Positions 43,912-55,660 of a stretch of 64,000 bases of DNA are shown here, piece by piece. The translations under genes were made by a program, and so were the position numbers. Numbering within the stretch: position 1 is the stretch's first letter; each line of letters begins with the position of its first letter. Where the stretch lies: positions 2,369,001-2,433,000 of the forward strand of contig OY720345.1 of assembly GCA_963082975.1 (NCBI GenBank), in the 5' to 3' direction. The stretch is from Labia minor (lineage: Eukaryota > Arthropoda > Insecta > Dermaptera > Spongiphoridae). The notes beneath the pieces are model-generated. The model was given only the letters and a program-made list of their open reading frames with translations. It did not search any database and had not been told where the DNA came from.

Positions 43912-45020
43912 CATGTATTTTATATATATTTTTATATTAATTTATAATTTTTAAAACTGATTATAAAATTATTTCCAGTTTAAAGGAAAATATGACTTAA
44001 TTGATGTATTTAATGTCAAAATTTATTTTTATAAAAATCCATCTCATATGATTGATTATTTTAGTTAAGCATTCTTAGTTCGTGATAGAATTTTTTTTTT
44101 CTTCAACATATTGCTGTGACGATAATGAAAGACGAAATATTGGAAATAGATTTTGTATTAGATTAAAAGAAAGTAGCAAATAAATCATAGCTAATTTCTC
44201 TTATATGAATAAAAAATAAAAAAAAAATAAAAAAATAAAAAATAAAAATCAATCAAATGGAGGTAGAATCAGAGAGTGATATTCATTTCACTCCATTCAT
44301 TAAATATAAAAAAACAAAAAATAAAAAAAATAGGGGTCCAAATAAAATTAATTTTTTTTCAATTTTTAAAATATTAATTATCCGTTAGTCAATAAATCTT
44401 ATTTTTTATTTTTTATTTTTTTTTTTTTTTTGAATTGAGAGATCAATAAATAAATTAAAACAAATACAAAAGGGGTTAGAATATAAATTTAATTCATTTA
44501 TTTAAATTTATCAAAAATTTAAACAACTCTTTCAAACAAATAAATAAAATTTTCAATTTCTTAAACTATTTATTTGATATTTAATCAAATATTTTTTTTT
44601 TTCAACACACTATTAAATAATAAACGATGCATAGAATTTATCAAGTACAGAAACTAATTTTCATTTCTAAGAGCGTAAAGTTATAATGAAGAGTTTAAAT
44701 AACTTGTCTGTTACAGCTGTTAAAGTCAATAAGATTTGTGATACAACGTCATTTAAGTGATAGATTATCAATTTTATTAATTAAGAAGTTGATTGCATAT
44801 GGAAAAAAATTAATAAAAAAGAAGTACATATTTAACTAATAAATAGAACTTAATTTAGAATTCTTTAATGATATATAAATATATATTTGAATATTTGTAA
44901 GAATGTATTTTTTTTTATATTAAATTCTACGTATAACATTTATTAATTTATTAATAATTATTAAAATAGTTTTTTTTTTTATTTTATTTGAAAAGTAGTA
45001 ATAACAAAAATTAAAAAAAA
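43912..45020. other. AT-rich non-coding (presumed intron)
   Basis: Lies downstream of the Ig exon on its strand, with the donor GTAAGTG opening into it. No further exon recognised. Confidence 0.5.
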
Positions 45021-45027
45021 CACTTAC

Positions 45028-45233
45028 ATCAACATGAACGCCTTCTAAAGGAAAAACTCTGGTAGGTGGTGACTCTTTCGGGACAAAACGATAAAATTCC
45101 TCATCTCCTCTGTACCATTTGATAGAATAAAGTGGTGCTGTCTCCAGATCGTACTCGCAAACGAGTTTGACGGTATCCCCAACAGCAACAGCTTCTGGAA
45201 CTCGTATAGCGACACCGCGGACCCCCCAAACAC
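45028..45233 (-). CDS. Ig-domain exon, beaten-path (beat) type
   Basis: 206-bp exon, apparently of a host gene. Acceptor TTTGCAG at 45234-45240 and donor GTAAGTG at 45021-45027, both strong. The open frame reads VRGVAIRVPEAVAVGDTVKL, then CEYDLETAPLYSIKWYRGDE and EFYRFVPKESPPTRVFPLEG. This has the first half of an immunoglobulin V-type domain: the C in LVCEYD, the invariant W in IKWYRG, and the LYS(I/V)KWY-EFYR-P signature typical of Beat proteins, which are secreted or membrane-anchored axon guidance molecules of arthropods that bind Side receptors. It starts after the first base of a codon (phase 1) and ends in phase 0. The signal peptide exon and the second half of the domain are not found in the window, so introns must be long. 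Which beat paralogue is unknown. Confidence 0.85.
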
Positions 45234-45240
45234 CTGCAAA

Positions 45241-46346
45241 CATTCCAATACAAAAACAAACAAATTATTGAAACAATCCATTTCCATTATATTCATTCAA
45301 TACATAATGAAAGTTATGAAATGAATATGAAATGCTTTAAAAAATTATACAATGGAATTATTATTACATATAATTTCTGTGTAAATGAACGAGAGAATAA
45401 ACACAGGTAAAAAAAAAATTCAAAATATCTTGACATGAAAATACACTTTATTTTATTTTATTATAATATAATATTTAATAGGGGCTTCCCTATAAATAAT
45501 TAAAAATCATAAAAATAAATTCTATATTACTTACGTTATTCTGAAAGAAATCGAGGAATAATTTATTTTAGTTTTGATTATATTTGCAAACTTGAGAGTA
45601 TGAATCCCTCCCTCCTCATAAGCTTTGAAATTATCGTACAATGTATTTATCAATCAGCTTAGCTTAGAAATTAAAAATGAATTATTTTTGAAATTAAATT
45701 AAAAATTGATTGATTGATTGATTAATTTTTAAACAAAAACAATATAAAATTATAAAATTTTAGAAAAATATGAATCAAATTCCCTTTCTTCCATCTTCAT
45801 AATATATGACACCTATAAAAAAACCTACAGACATTTCAATAAGATTCTACGTGATAATACAAAATTTCATCTCGAGTTAAAATTTCTTTAATCTGCATGA
45901 CAATGGTAGCTTAGGAAGGTCGATAAGTAATTGTCATTTGTGTTCGATATTCTTGGCTCACGTCTAGAATTACCTGGAAATAGTTTCTTAAATTATAACA
46001 GAATGGAGGTTTGGTTGAATCAACCCCTTTGGGATTATGAGCTGTTGGCATACGACATATTTGCATGAACAGAACTGAGAATTTGCATAGTTCTGTTAAG
46101 GTCCATTATCCATTATCCAAAAGAAATAAATGGTCATCTGCTCACTTGTTTTAATTTAAATTTCCAATCGAATATTTAATTGAGTTCTAATATTAATAAT
46201 ATTATTAATAATAATAATAATAATAATAATGATTGAAATTGTTTTTTTTTTTTTTTTTAAATACCAGAATGAATGATTCTTTAATGAATTACTAAATATT
46301 ATACTAAATTCTTTTAAACAAATTGTACTTGATTATTATTATTTTT
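45241..46346. other. Presumed intron of the Ig-domain gene
   Basis: AT-rich, with a less AT-rich segment at 45950-46120 holding the paired-octamer inverted repeat and an (AAT)n array at 46190-46231. No exon recognised. Confidence 0.45.
46059..46097. promoter_or_regulatory. Inverted repeat with two ATTTGCAT octamers
   Basis: AACAGAACT (46068-46076) and AGTTCTGTT (46089-46097) are exact inverses; ATTTGCAT, the POU-factor octamer, occurs at 46059-46066 and again at 46081-46088, inside the loop and touching the right arm. A candidate cis-regulatory element; unproven. Confidence 0.4.
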
Positions 46347-46943
46347 TACTATCTCGTAAGGATAGTATTGCGATCACGAAAATTTTCGATGTTGAGATTT
46401 TGATGTTTTTATACGTTTTAAAGGTTCCTGAATCATTTTCACTAAGGTTGAGAAAAATGTCTCTCTGTGTGTGTGTGTGTGTGTGTATGTAGTCAAGATT
46501 ACGCAAAAACTGTTTGAGCTAGAATGATGAAATTTGGTACATGAGCATTATTCAAAATTCGTAGTTTTCTATCAACTTTTGAGAAATGTAGCTCCACCGG
46601 AAGAGGGTCATTACCTACAACGTTTTGATTTTTTTTCCTCTAAAGTGACCGTAAAAATAAAGATATATGTTTGATAATTTTTCACATGATTAATCATTGT
46701 ATAAAACTGCTATTGGTATAGAATTTCAGCTTGAATGAATCGCTGAAAGTACCAGAATTAATTTTTTAACACTGCAAATCTCACGCGCCAACACGTGACG
46801 TGGTGCCATCAACAAAGAAACAAACGAGCTGGTTTAATATTTATTATTTATAATTTATAATTAATTAAATTTAATTTAAATATAATATATTATGTTATTT
46901 AATCCAATTCAAATTGCGAGATAGTCGAGTGGAGACACTCCAG
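46347..46943 (+). repeat. HINE-like repeat family B, full length
   Basis: Begins TTACTATCTCG with a second inverted GGATAGTA, then TTGCGATCACGAAAATTTTC. Middle has GTCTCTCTGTGTGTGTG and ATGATGAAATTTGGTAC. Ends GCGAGATAGTCGAGTGGAGA plus CACTCCAG, where GAGTG/CACTC forms the terminal hairpin. ACTATCTCG/CGAGATAGT are the subterminal inverted repeats. This layout matches Helentron-derived HINEs such as DINE-1. No coding capacity. Confidence 0.8.
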
Positions 46944-48008
46944 CTAATTTTTTTTTGTTTTTTAATTTTAATAAAATTTTATTTGAATCTATTTAATTTA
47001 TGCTTGAATTTTATATATATTAGAAAATAAAATATAACCAGATAAATATTTACGAATATGATAAATATTTTATGTGAATAATTTAAGCAAAAACACCTGG
47101 AATGAGATATGAGACCATTTATCATTCCATTTTCAATTTTGCATTATTCAATCATAATATGTACCTGAATATGTACAATATATACTGAAATGTATACTTA
47201 GGAATCATAGAAAATTCAAATAACAAAAATAACTTATTGTATATACAATACATATTTAAATAAATAATATTCAAATTTCCTTCTTGTGAAAAATTATTTT
47301 CATAAATATTATTAACTTCATATTATAAAGGTAACACAATCAAATAAAATAAATTAATATTTAATATTTACTTAATATATTAATGTGTTTATTTTACAGA
47401 GAGAGAGAGAGAGAGAGAGAAAATTTTAATTTCTAATATTAAGAACTATATAAGGTTCCCTTAAGGGTTTTAAAAGCTTCATATTTGTGCATTTTATGTT
47501 AATCGAAAAAGACAAACCTCCATCAAATGCAAATTAGTGCAAAAGTTGTTCACAATATTCAGAGAGAGAGAGAGAGAGCTTTCAGTGTTCGGTCAAATAA
47601 GAAAGAAATTTTATTATTCCATATTCAAAATTAAATATATAATTTATATTTTTTTTTTTTTAATCTTGATATTTAATCGAAAATAACTGGTTTTAATTAA
47701 TTTTACTTTTGCGTATCAATATTAATTAGTAGTTTGTTTGTTTGTTTTTTTAGATATTATAGAGATTTTCTTTTAAATTCACTGAACGGTAAAGAATGGT
47801 AAAGAAAGTTGATATTGACATTTCTAAAAAATTAAAAAAAATCATAAACATTTAATAAGTTAATTGTAGAAAATTTGTATTTAAAAAAAGAGCAACCTTA
47901 TTTTCTTTTTATCCATAAAAACTTTGCTATAAGTAATACGATAGTATTGATTAAAATCTATTGTGAGTAGATTCAAATCTACTGGTTTTTTTTTTCATTT
48001 CCTTGTAA

Positions 48009-48044
<36 letters not shown>

Positions 48045-48412
48045 ATTAATAAATACGTCAATATATGTACATTTGTAAAAAAACAATCACTTGAATCCTA
48101 GTCCAGGTATTATTTGAACTAGCAGAGTCTGTTTGTCTAGAATTCAAATGGACTAATTTTATTTGTATTTTGGAGGCTCTACATCACTGATGCAAAATTA
48201 CGTCACAGAAATGAGAGGATGTTTATTTAATGTTTGTGTAATTAAAAATAATCAACAAAATATTTTTTTTTTCGATTTTCATTAAATCATTACTTTTAAA
48301 ATCTTTTATAATATAACAAAAAATTATTATAATTATATATAGAATTATTATTAATTATAAAAATATATTATTATAATAATTTTGAATTGTAAATTTTTAT
48401 GATAATGTCATC
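46944..48412. other. AT-rich non-coding, GA microsatellites
   Basis: (GA)n tracts at 47398-47421 and 47561-47578 bracket 140 bp with an ATGCAAAT octamer (47527-47534). T29 at 48012-48040. No exon recognised. Confidence 0.6.
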
Positions 48413-48958
48413 CATTTCGATCATGAAATTTTTCGATGTCGAGATTTTCATATTTTTATACGTTTTGAAGGTCCCTGAGTCATTTTCACTAAGGTTGATT
48501 AATTACTCAAAAACGCTTTGAGCTAGAATCATGAAATTTGGTACGTGGGCATTATTCATAATGCGTAGTTTTATATCAACTTATGAGAAATGTAACTCAC
48601 CAGGAAGAGGGTCATTACCTACAACGTTTTGATATTTTTTCCTCTAAATAAACCGTAAAAATAAAGATAAATGTTTGATAATTTTTCACATGATTAAAAA
48701 TTGTATAAAACTGCTATTGGTATAGAATTTCAGCTTGATTGAATCCCTGAAAGTACCAGAATTAATTTTTTAACACGTTGACTGGTAATCACGCGCCAGC
48801 ACGTGACGTGGTGTCTTCATCAAAGAGCCAAACAGGCGCTAGTTTAATAAATATTATTTATTAATTTTAATTTATAATTCAATTAATTAAATATAATATA
48901 TATATATATTAATTAATCCAATTCAAATTTGCGTGATAGTCAAATGGAGACACTCCAG
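48413..48958 (+). repeat. HINE-like repeat family B, 5' truncated
   Basis: From TTCGATCATGAAATTTTTCG to the hairpin end GGAGACACTCCAG. The first subterminal repeat and the GT microsatellite are missing, the rest aligns with 46347-46943. Confidence 0.78.
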
Positions 48959-49733
48959 TTTATTTTATTATTTTAAATGTTAATTAAAATTAAAAAAAAA
49001 GAAATCAATTTATTTAAAAAAAAAAAATTTGTTCCCTCGATGAGAATTTCTTAAGATCTTTTTAAACAAATAATTGTCTCTTACGTTGTATTTAATCCAC
49101 CAACTTTCACTTAACAAGATTCAGTAACGAAAGACGAGTAAGTTATTCAACAAGAATTAAATATTTGCTTGAGAATAAAATTTTACTCCAATATCCATTT
49201 GAACTTGGTTATTTTATTTGCAAAATTCTCTTTCCTATTGAACTTTTAACACATGCATTCATCTATCTATAACGAGATTATATCCTCTTTTGGTATTGTT
49301 CTTCATCTATTCCATTTATTCGGAAGCTAATTCCAGCGAGTCGTTTTATTCTTCTTTTTCATTTGAAGTACAGAATAGGAAAAGGAGTGGGAGACCGGGG
49401 ATGGGGGTGGGAGTGATGCCTCAGTAGCTTGCATGCAGTCAACCTCTACGTTCCGTTATAACCTCGATATAAATAAACCATACAACGAAATAGGATCCTA
49501 AGAGCAATGGAGAGAGGAATCAAATTAGCAATATTAAAAACTTATCCTTTCATTGAGATGAAATAATCTATCAATATTTTATGAAAGTGAATTAGTTAAA
49601 ATGTTGTCAAACTTAAAGAAAAAAAAAATAAAACAAAAAAAAACAAAAAACTCACGACATCTTGACATTTCGAGTAGAAAACAGAGAGAGAGAAACATTT
49701 AATGGACATTATAATGGAAATCTTTTATTATTC

Positions 49734-49782
<49 letters not shown>

Positions 49783-49926
49783 TATGGAAAAAGAAAGAAT
49801 ATAATAAAGTAAAATTTTCATTTATTTATATATAATTTATATCAGAGAAGAATTAAGTCTCAAGTTTATAAATGTCCTTGTCTGTTAAGAATATAGTTGT
49901 TTTTTTTTTTGTGTTTTTTTGTTTTT
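48959..49926. other. Non-coding, TA microsatellite
   Basis: GC-richer patch at 49280-49500 without an exon; (TA)20 at 49740-49779. Confidence 0.55.
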
Positions 49927-50942
49927 TTACCGGGCGACGATAGGAAGGGAAGGTATTATTTTCACACCAAATTTCACATGTGGAGATTTTTTACATATTT
50001 CCACGAATCATGCATTTTCTTAACAGAAAAAAGTATTTGAAGCATGATGTCTGTCCGTCCGTATAGATGTGTACATCTTGAACGGCTCAACGGACTATGA
50101 TCCAAATTGGTATATTTTCTTAATGCATCAGTATGATGAATTCATTTACCTTTTGGTGTATATCCGGAAAATGGAAGTGATAGTTTACAAAATATTAATT
50201 TTATTATTTTTATTATTATTATTTGAACATTAAGGCACCTTAGCAACAAAGACCATTTGTGCCTTAAAGAAATCATCCATCGTACAAGATAAATCTCATT
50301 TATCTCCAAGCAATCTCTACATGGAGTATTTCATCTTCTACGCCGGGGCACAGCCAGGCAAACAGTAGTTTCCTGAATCCTGACCGATTGCATTGTGTCA
50401 GACACAACGCTCCCCAGGTAGATCACTTGGAAAGAATGAATTTTCCTTTTAGACAAAAACAATCTAATCAATAAATACCCAACCCAAAAAAAAAAGGGAC
50501 TGTAAAGGGTTCCCCATTGAACATGACTAGAATATAATAATAAAAATAACAACAATAAACTATGCAGAAAATAATAACAACAAAAACTACAATTTATATT
50601 TACAAATAAATAAATAAATAGTAATAAATAAATAAATAAATAATAGATAATACAAAAATAATAAATACTATATTTTGTATAATAATCTAATACTATGCAG
50701 AAACCTAAACAAATTCTCAAAATTTTCAATCTTTCCCAATAGATCTCTGATATTCAAATTTTCAATTTTACATGACCTTCTTGTTGATGCGTACTAAAAA
50801 CTAAGATAATATAATTTAGTCATTTTAATTCAAGTTTTAAAAATATATTATTTTCTGATACTTTATATATATATAATATTGTTTGGAAATTAATTTATTT
50901 CAAATCGTCGGTCGCTTCTGTGCCTGGCCACAGCTAATATTT
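49927..50942 (+). repeat. Composite HINE-like repeat (family A ends, different core)
   Basis: Family A 5' end (TTACCGGGCGACGATAGGAA) runs to about 50020, then a GTCTGTCCGTCCGT microsatellite and a core shared, inverted, with 61545-61870. The 3' end at 50884-50942 is again family A (ATCGTCGGTCG ... GTGCCTGGCCACAG). Between about 50195 and 50775 unrelated sequence is inserted. The homology to the 61-kb copy continues to 51085, beyond the hairpin. Confidence 0.6.
50331..50500 (-). pseudogene. Possible RT remnant
   Basis: FQVIYLGSVVSDTMQSVRIQ resembles the KYLGS...I..DG segment that follows the RT domain in some non-LTR elements. It is short and isolated, and the rest of this open stretch is low complexity. 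Weak. Confidence 0.3.
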
Positions 50943-51568
50943 TGATAATGATTTTGATATCAGGTTCAAATTTTGATTAATAATAAATTTTCCAACTTTC
51001 ACCTATGATAATCTAGCTAATAAATATTATCCAATATTATATAAAAATTATTATAAAATATTAATTTCCAAAAACATGAACTCAATCATAGAGGTAGATA
51101 TTTTTATATCATTTATTTTCACATAACCCTGAATAAATAAATAAAAATGTGATAAGATATTTAATTTATTTATTTATTTTTTTAATTTAAATAAAAAGAA
51201 TTATTATTAAAAGAAATATTTTCCACACCTGTGCAAACTCACACATAACTATCGAAATTTTATTAACAATCACTACAACATAGATTAGAGTAATTGAGAA
51301 GAGAAAATAAATGACAACATTTAGGTAATTAAATAAATAGTACAATAATAATAAAAGGTTGTTACGGAAAGTTTTTTTTTTATTGGTTTTTGTTTGTCTG
51401 GTTTTTAAAGAAGATACTCAAAGTGTAAACAATTCAAAAGATAAATCGACGATCAAACAAAAAAAAAATGCATTTTTTGTGTTAATTGTATTTTGTAATA
51501 TCCTCTTATCAAACAATTCTGATTAATCAGGAATTAAGTAAATTATTCGTTATCCATCTAATGACTAA

Positions 51569-51603
<35 letters not shown>

Positions 51604-52010
51604 TATAGGATTATGAATAAAGGAACATTCTTTTTATATTAGTATTATCTCCTCCATCAATCTTTTATAAGATTTTCATTTTAGAACATTTATTATATTT
51701 AATACTTGAATAAAAACCCATAATTATATGTATATTGATCTTCAATTCGCCGTCTTTCTTTAAAATGCTCCATTAATCTCAATCATTTTAATGTTTATTG
51801 CCAAGAGTATTGAATTCCACTACCTACACTTCAACTACATTTTCTTTCGCATAATAATACATCATTTTACTAAAAGAAAGTCAACAAAATAATAAGAAAT
51901 TATGAATGAATTATGAGTTAAATCAAAATGTATAAGAAATATTGATAGAAATATGTATATATGTATAAATATAATTGGATTTAAATATCTATTTATAAAT
52001 CTATATCTAT
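50943..52010. other. AT-rich non-coding region
   Basis: 50945-51085 is repetitive (shared, inverted, with 61546-61650). (AAT)n at about 51571-51600. No gene. Confidence 0.55.
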
Positions 52011-52011
52011 C

Positions 52012-52400
52012 TCTGTGGCTCTACGGAACTCGAAAGTTCTTGGATGCAGCAACCACACCCCACCAAGTATTCCTATTCTGAGCCACAACCCTCCAATCCC
52101 TACCCTTTCCTTTTTTCAACATTATCCACCCACCCACCCACCGAGTACTTGGTCACCCCGCTAATATATTTTTCGCCTTCTCTCCTCTCCCATTCTAGCC
52201 ACGTGCCCTGCCCATCGCAGCCTTTTCGATTTTATAATTCTAACTATATTTGGAGATGCATAGAGGTCGTTATGCAATCCTCGTTATGTAGTCTTCGCCA
52301 TACCCCAGTGACTTCATCTTTATTTAGTCGATAAATGCTGGAAAGAATCCTATATTCTCAAATACTCTAAATCTACTCTCATCTCCCAGGGTCATAGACC
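52012..52400 (-). pseudogene. Non-LTR RT fragment, same family as 19930-20568
   Basis: Minus strand starts near GGCATGGTCTATGACCCTGG, continues through the bases coding for IVRIIKS..W and HVARMGE-like sequence with a CCCA-repeat expansion (52128-52141), and ends in the shared tail TTCGAGTTCCGTAGAGCCAC. Many breaks; older than the 20-kb copy. Confidence 0.7.
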
Positions 52401-52491
52401 ATGCCAAAAATTGTTTTAGAATTTTAGAATTTTTAGGTAATGTAACGAAACATTGCCCAGAGAAGCTGTTAACATGCTAAATTCACTAACA

Positions 52492-52764
52492 CAGTGTTTC
52501 TCAACCTTTTAGTATTCATGGCCCAATTTTCATCGCCCCCCCCCCCCCCATCTGAAATGTTCCAGAGCATCGCAAAATCATCTGACCTTATTTTTTTTTT
52601 ACAACCATATTAAAAAAAAATTGAAAAATAATCGAAAATGTTCAAAAGTTTGCCCACAAAATAAATCATCTTTTTTAGAACTATATTGAAAAAAATTCGG
52701 GAATTTACTCTAGGATATGCTCGCGCCCCCCTCCCCCCCTCGCCTCACAGGTTGAGAATCGCTA
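52492..52764. mobile_element. hAT-type MITE
   Basis: Ends CAGTGTTTCTCAACC and, inverted, GGTTGAGAATCGCTA. Flanking 8-mers CACTAACA (52484-52491) and CTCTAGCA (52765-52772) agree at 6 of 8 positions, as expected for a decayed hAT 8-bp duplication. Inside are C14 and C6 runs and no coding frame. Confidence 0.75.
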
Positions 52765-52853
52765 CTCTAGCATGTTATAGTCACCCTTAGGAGGGGGGGG
52801 GGAGATAAAGAGTTATTAACTAGTGACCGATGGAAATTTATTTATTGTACGTT

Positions 52854-52878
52854 TGTGTGTGTGTGTGTGTGTGTGTTT
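52854..52878. repeat. GT microsatellite
   Basis: (GT)12 just outside the family C repeat. Confidence 0.8.
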
Positions 52879-52893
52879 TATAAAATAAAAAAT

Positions 52894-53570
52894 CGGGAGT
52901 GTCCTCCCGTAGACTTTCCCGCATATAAATAGGTATAAAGAGCTGTGAATGAATATTTAGAATGTGTAAACTTGGTATTGATAAAGAGCCAGTTCGTGTT
53001 AGTTTATTGGTGTCAAATTTGATATTTGGTAACATTTATATATATATAGACTAAAAGTGCTACTTCCGGTTAACTGATATTTTAAATGTAAATTATCTGG
53101 AAGTAAACTGTAACTTTACTAAAAAAGGTAAACGCTACTTGTATAGGTAAAATGTCACTTCCGGTAGTCAGATCATGATGAAATTTGGTATCTGAATTTT
53201 TTTCATATTTTTAAATTTATATATAAAATAGGAAGCAAATATCTCGAAGCAAACTGGTACTTTACTTGAAAGGTAAACGCAACCAGTGTAGGTAAAGTAC
53301 CACTTCCGGTTAACCGATTTTGACGAAATTTTGATAGAAATCTACAAACTGTGAATAATATCGGTGTACCAAATTTCGAAGTCCTAGCTTGATTAGTTTT
53401 TGAGTAAATTTGCTTACAGACATTACATACATCCATACATCCATCCATACACACACACAGACATAATTCGAAAAATGGTATTTTCCGACTCAGGGAGGTC
53501 TAAAACGTCAAGATCTATCGAAATCTCGAAGTCGAAATTTTTGACGATTCCAATACTATGCGGGAAAGTA
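52894..53570 (-). repeat. HINE-like repeat family C
   Basis: On the minus strand it starts TACTTTCCCGCATAGTATTG and ends with the subterminal TGCGGGAAAGTCTA plus the hairpin CGGGAG-GACA-CTCCCG. The core has ATACATCC and CA repeats followed by GACAT, the reverse of a GTCT/GT microsatellite. It aligns in outline with family B (ATAGTATTG, then GAGATTT, then ACGTTTT). Two internal ~170-bp units containing CACTTCCGGT.. are duplicated (about 53040-53180 and 53215-53330). Confidence 0.72.
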
Positions 53571-54387
53571 AAAAGTCATATGAGAAAATATAATTTCTAA
53601 CGTCTCATAGACGGTCATTCTTGGGAAGAATTGGTCTATATTGGAGGAAAAAAAAGAGTCGGGGTCTTCGATGGAATCAACCGAACGACTGTAAAAATGG
53701 CCTGGATCCGAAGATTTGTTGTTTTTTTCATGGCTTGACATTGACTCTCTACAGTTTTTGATCATTAGAGATAGACAATGTCAGAGACTGGTATTTTTTG
53801 AAAAAACTGTCACTATGTTGATTCTAAAGCACAACATAAAGCAATTTTGGATGAGCAATTAGTCAAAATTTGTAGTTCAGTGACAAAAAGTTATGAATGG
53901 CATACACTGATGCAATGCCACTGATTTAAACTATTCCAAAATTTGTTATATGATTTTATATTTATTATACCATTTATTTATGATATTAAAATATGATAAT
54001 AAAATTTTTTAATTAAAAATCATTTATTTAATAAAAAATAAAATATAATTTTATAATAAATATGGTAGAATAAAATTCGTATTTTTTTTTTTTAATTTTA
54101 GTTTTTCAATTGTAATGTTATTTTATAAAAGAGTATCTGCCTGCAGCGTCAGAATGAATGAGTTTGGCAGATGCCATAATTTAATTTAATATTTTTAAAT
54201 AAATTATAAAACAATATAATGAAAATATTGGTTTAAAAAGAATTTAAAATAAAAAAATTAAAAATTACAGATACTTACAATTTGATCAGAATTTTAATTT
54301 GTCTGTTGTAATTCGCCCGCTTAAGGTTTATACTATTATTAGCCTATAAATTTATTTAATTTAATAAATTAATAGTGAATTTACTTT
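53571..54387. other. Non-coding region
   Basis: The first 300 bases are less AT-rich, without a recognisable product in any frame; the rest is AT-rich. Confidence 0.5.
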
Positions 54388-54776
54388 TTACTATCTCGCC
54401 AGAGATAGTATTGCGATCACGAAAATTTTTGATGTTGAGATTTTGATGTTTTTATACGTTTTGAAGGTTCCTGAATCATTTTCACTAAGTTTGATAAAAA
54501 TGTCTGTCTGTGTGTGTGTAGACAAGATTACGCAAAAACGGTTTAAGCTAGAATCATGAAATTTGGTATACGGGCATTATTCAAAATTCATAGTTTTCTA
54601 TCAACTTTTGAGAAATGTAGCCCAACCGGAAGAGGGTCATTACCTACAACGTTTTGATTTTTTTCCTCTAAAGTGACCATAAAAATAAAGATATATGTTT
54701 GATAATTTTTCACATGATTAATAATTGTATAAAAATGCTATATATAGAATTTCAGCTTGATTGAATGACACTCCAG
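54388..54776 (+). repeat. HINE-like repeat family B, 3' deleted
   Basis: TTACTATCTCGCCAGAGATA start with GTCTGTCTGTGTGTGTG microsatellite; homology ends after TTCAGCTTGATTGAATG and then resumes only with the last bases ACACTCCAG, so about 200 bp before the hairpin are deleted. Confidence 0.78.
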
Positions 54777-54879
54777 CTAATTTAATTTTGAAATAAAAAG
54801 ACTTGAATGTATAAATTTTATTATTGATAAATATAATCAAGAAGAGGTAAAATCAATTTAGAGAGATATCTATTATTAA

Positions 54880-54910
<31 letters not shown>

Positions 54911-55076
54911 TTCAACGAATTCTGTATTTTTGTTACAGAATTGAAGGTGATTATGTGTGACTACAACCAATGTGGTGATCTCTTTAATACTAGAAAGCTG
55001 AAACGCGTGGCTGCGATAGTCTATTGATATTCCCACCAAGGCGTAACTCACCGAATACTATTAATCATGTAACCCA

Positions 55077-55361
55077 TTGAGTTTGTGTTACAGTAACATG
55101 GGTGTAAATCTCCAGGCGTGGAGTTTCTATCCGTTGTCCAGGGCAACGTTTAAACCGCAACTTAGTAACGCTCGAATTATGACCATTATGAATGAACTTG
55201 GAAAGCCTTTAAAAGATGGGCTTATTAAAGTTAGAAATTTACATAAAGTAATGATTGTCTACCAGAAACATAAATTGCATAAGCTCAAGATGGAATGGAA
55301 TATCACAAATGTTCTTGCCATACATGAATCGCGGCATTCTCATTCTAATCTGAAAATTTAA
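55077..55361 (+). other. Unrecognised open stretch
   Basis: 94-residue open frame (WSFYPLSRATFKPQLSNARI and onward) of fairly normal composition, preceded by TTTGTGTTACAG, a possible splice acceptor at 55082-55093. No family recognised. Could be an exon, a repeat fragment or chance. Confidence 0.2.
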
Positions 55362-55660
55362 AATCAAATTAAAGTAATTTATATTTATGCATATGAAAAT
55401 GTGTGTGTGTGTGTACCTTATAATATAATAAAATATAATATAATATAATATTATATAATATAATAAGCTAAAATGATAAAAGAAAAGTTTTAAATTTTTA
55501 TCAAGTTGTCCAAAAGAGAAAAGAAGAAATTTTTTCATTTAATCATTAAATGTTTTATGGTGTATTTAAAAGTAAATTAAAAAAAAATATTACGTAAATA
55601 TAGTAGGTGTAGGATATTTTAAATTTAGAAAATAACACATTTAGCGAAATCATAATAATT

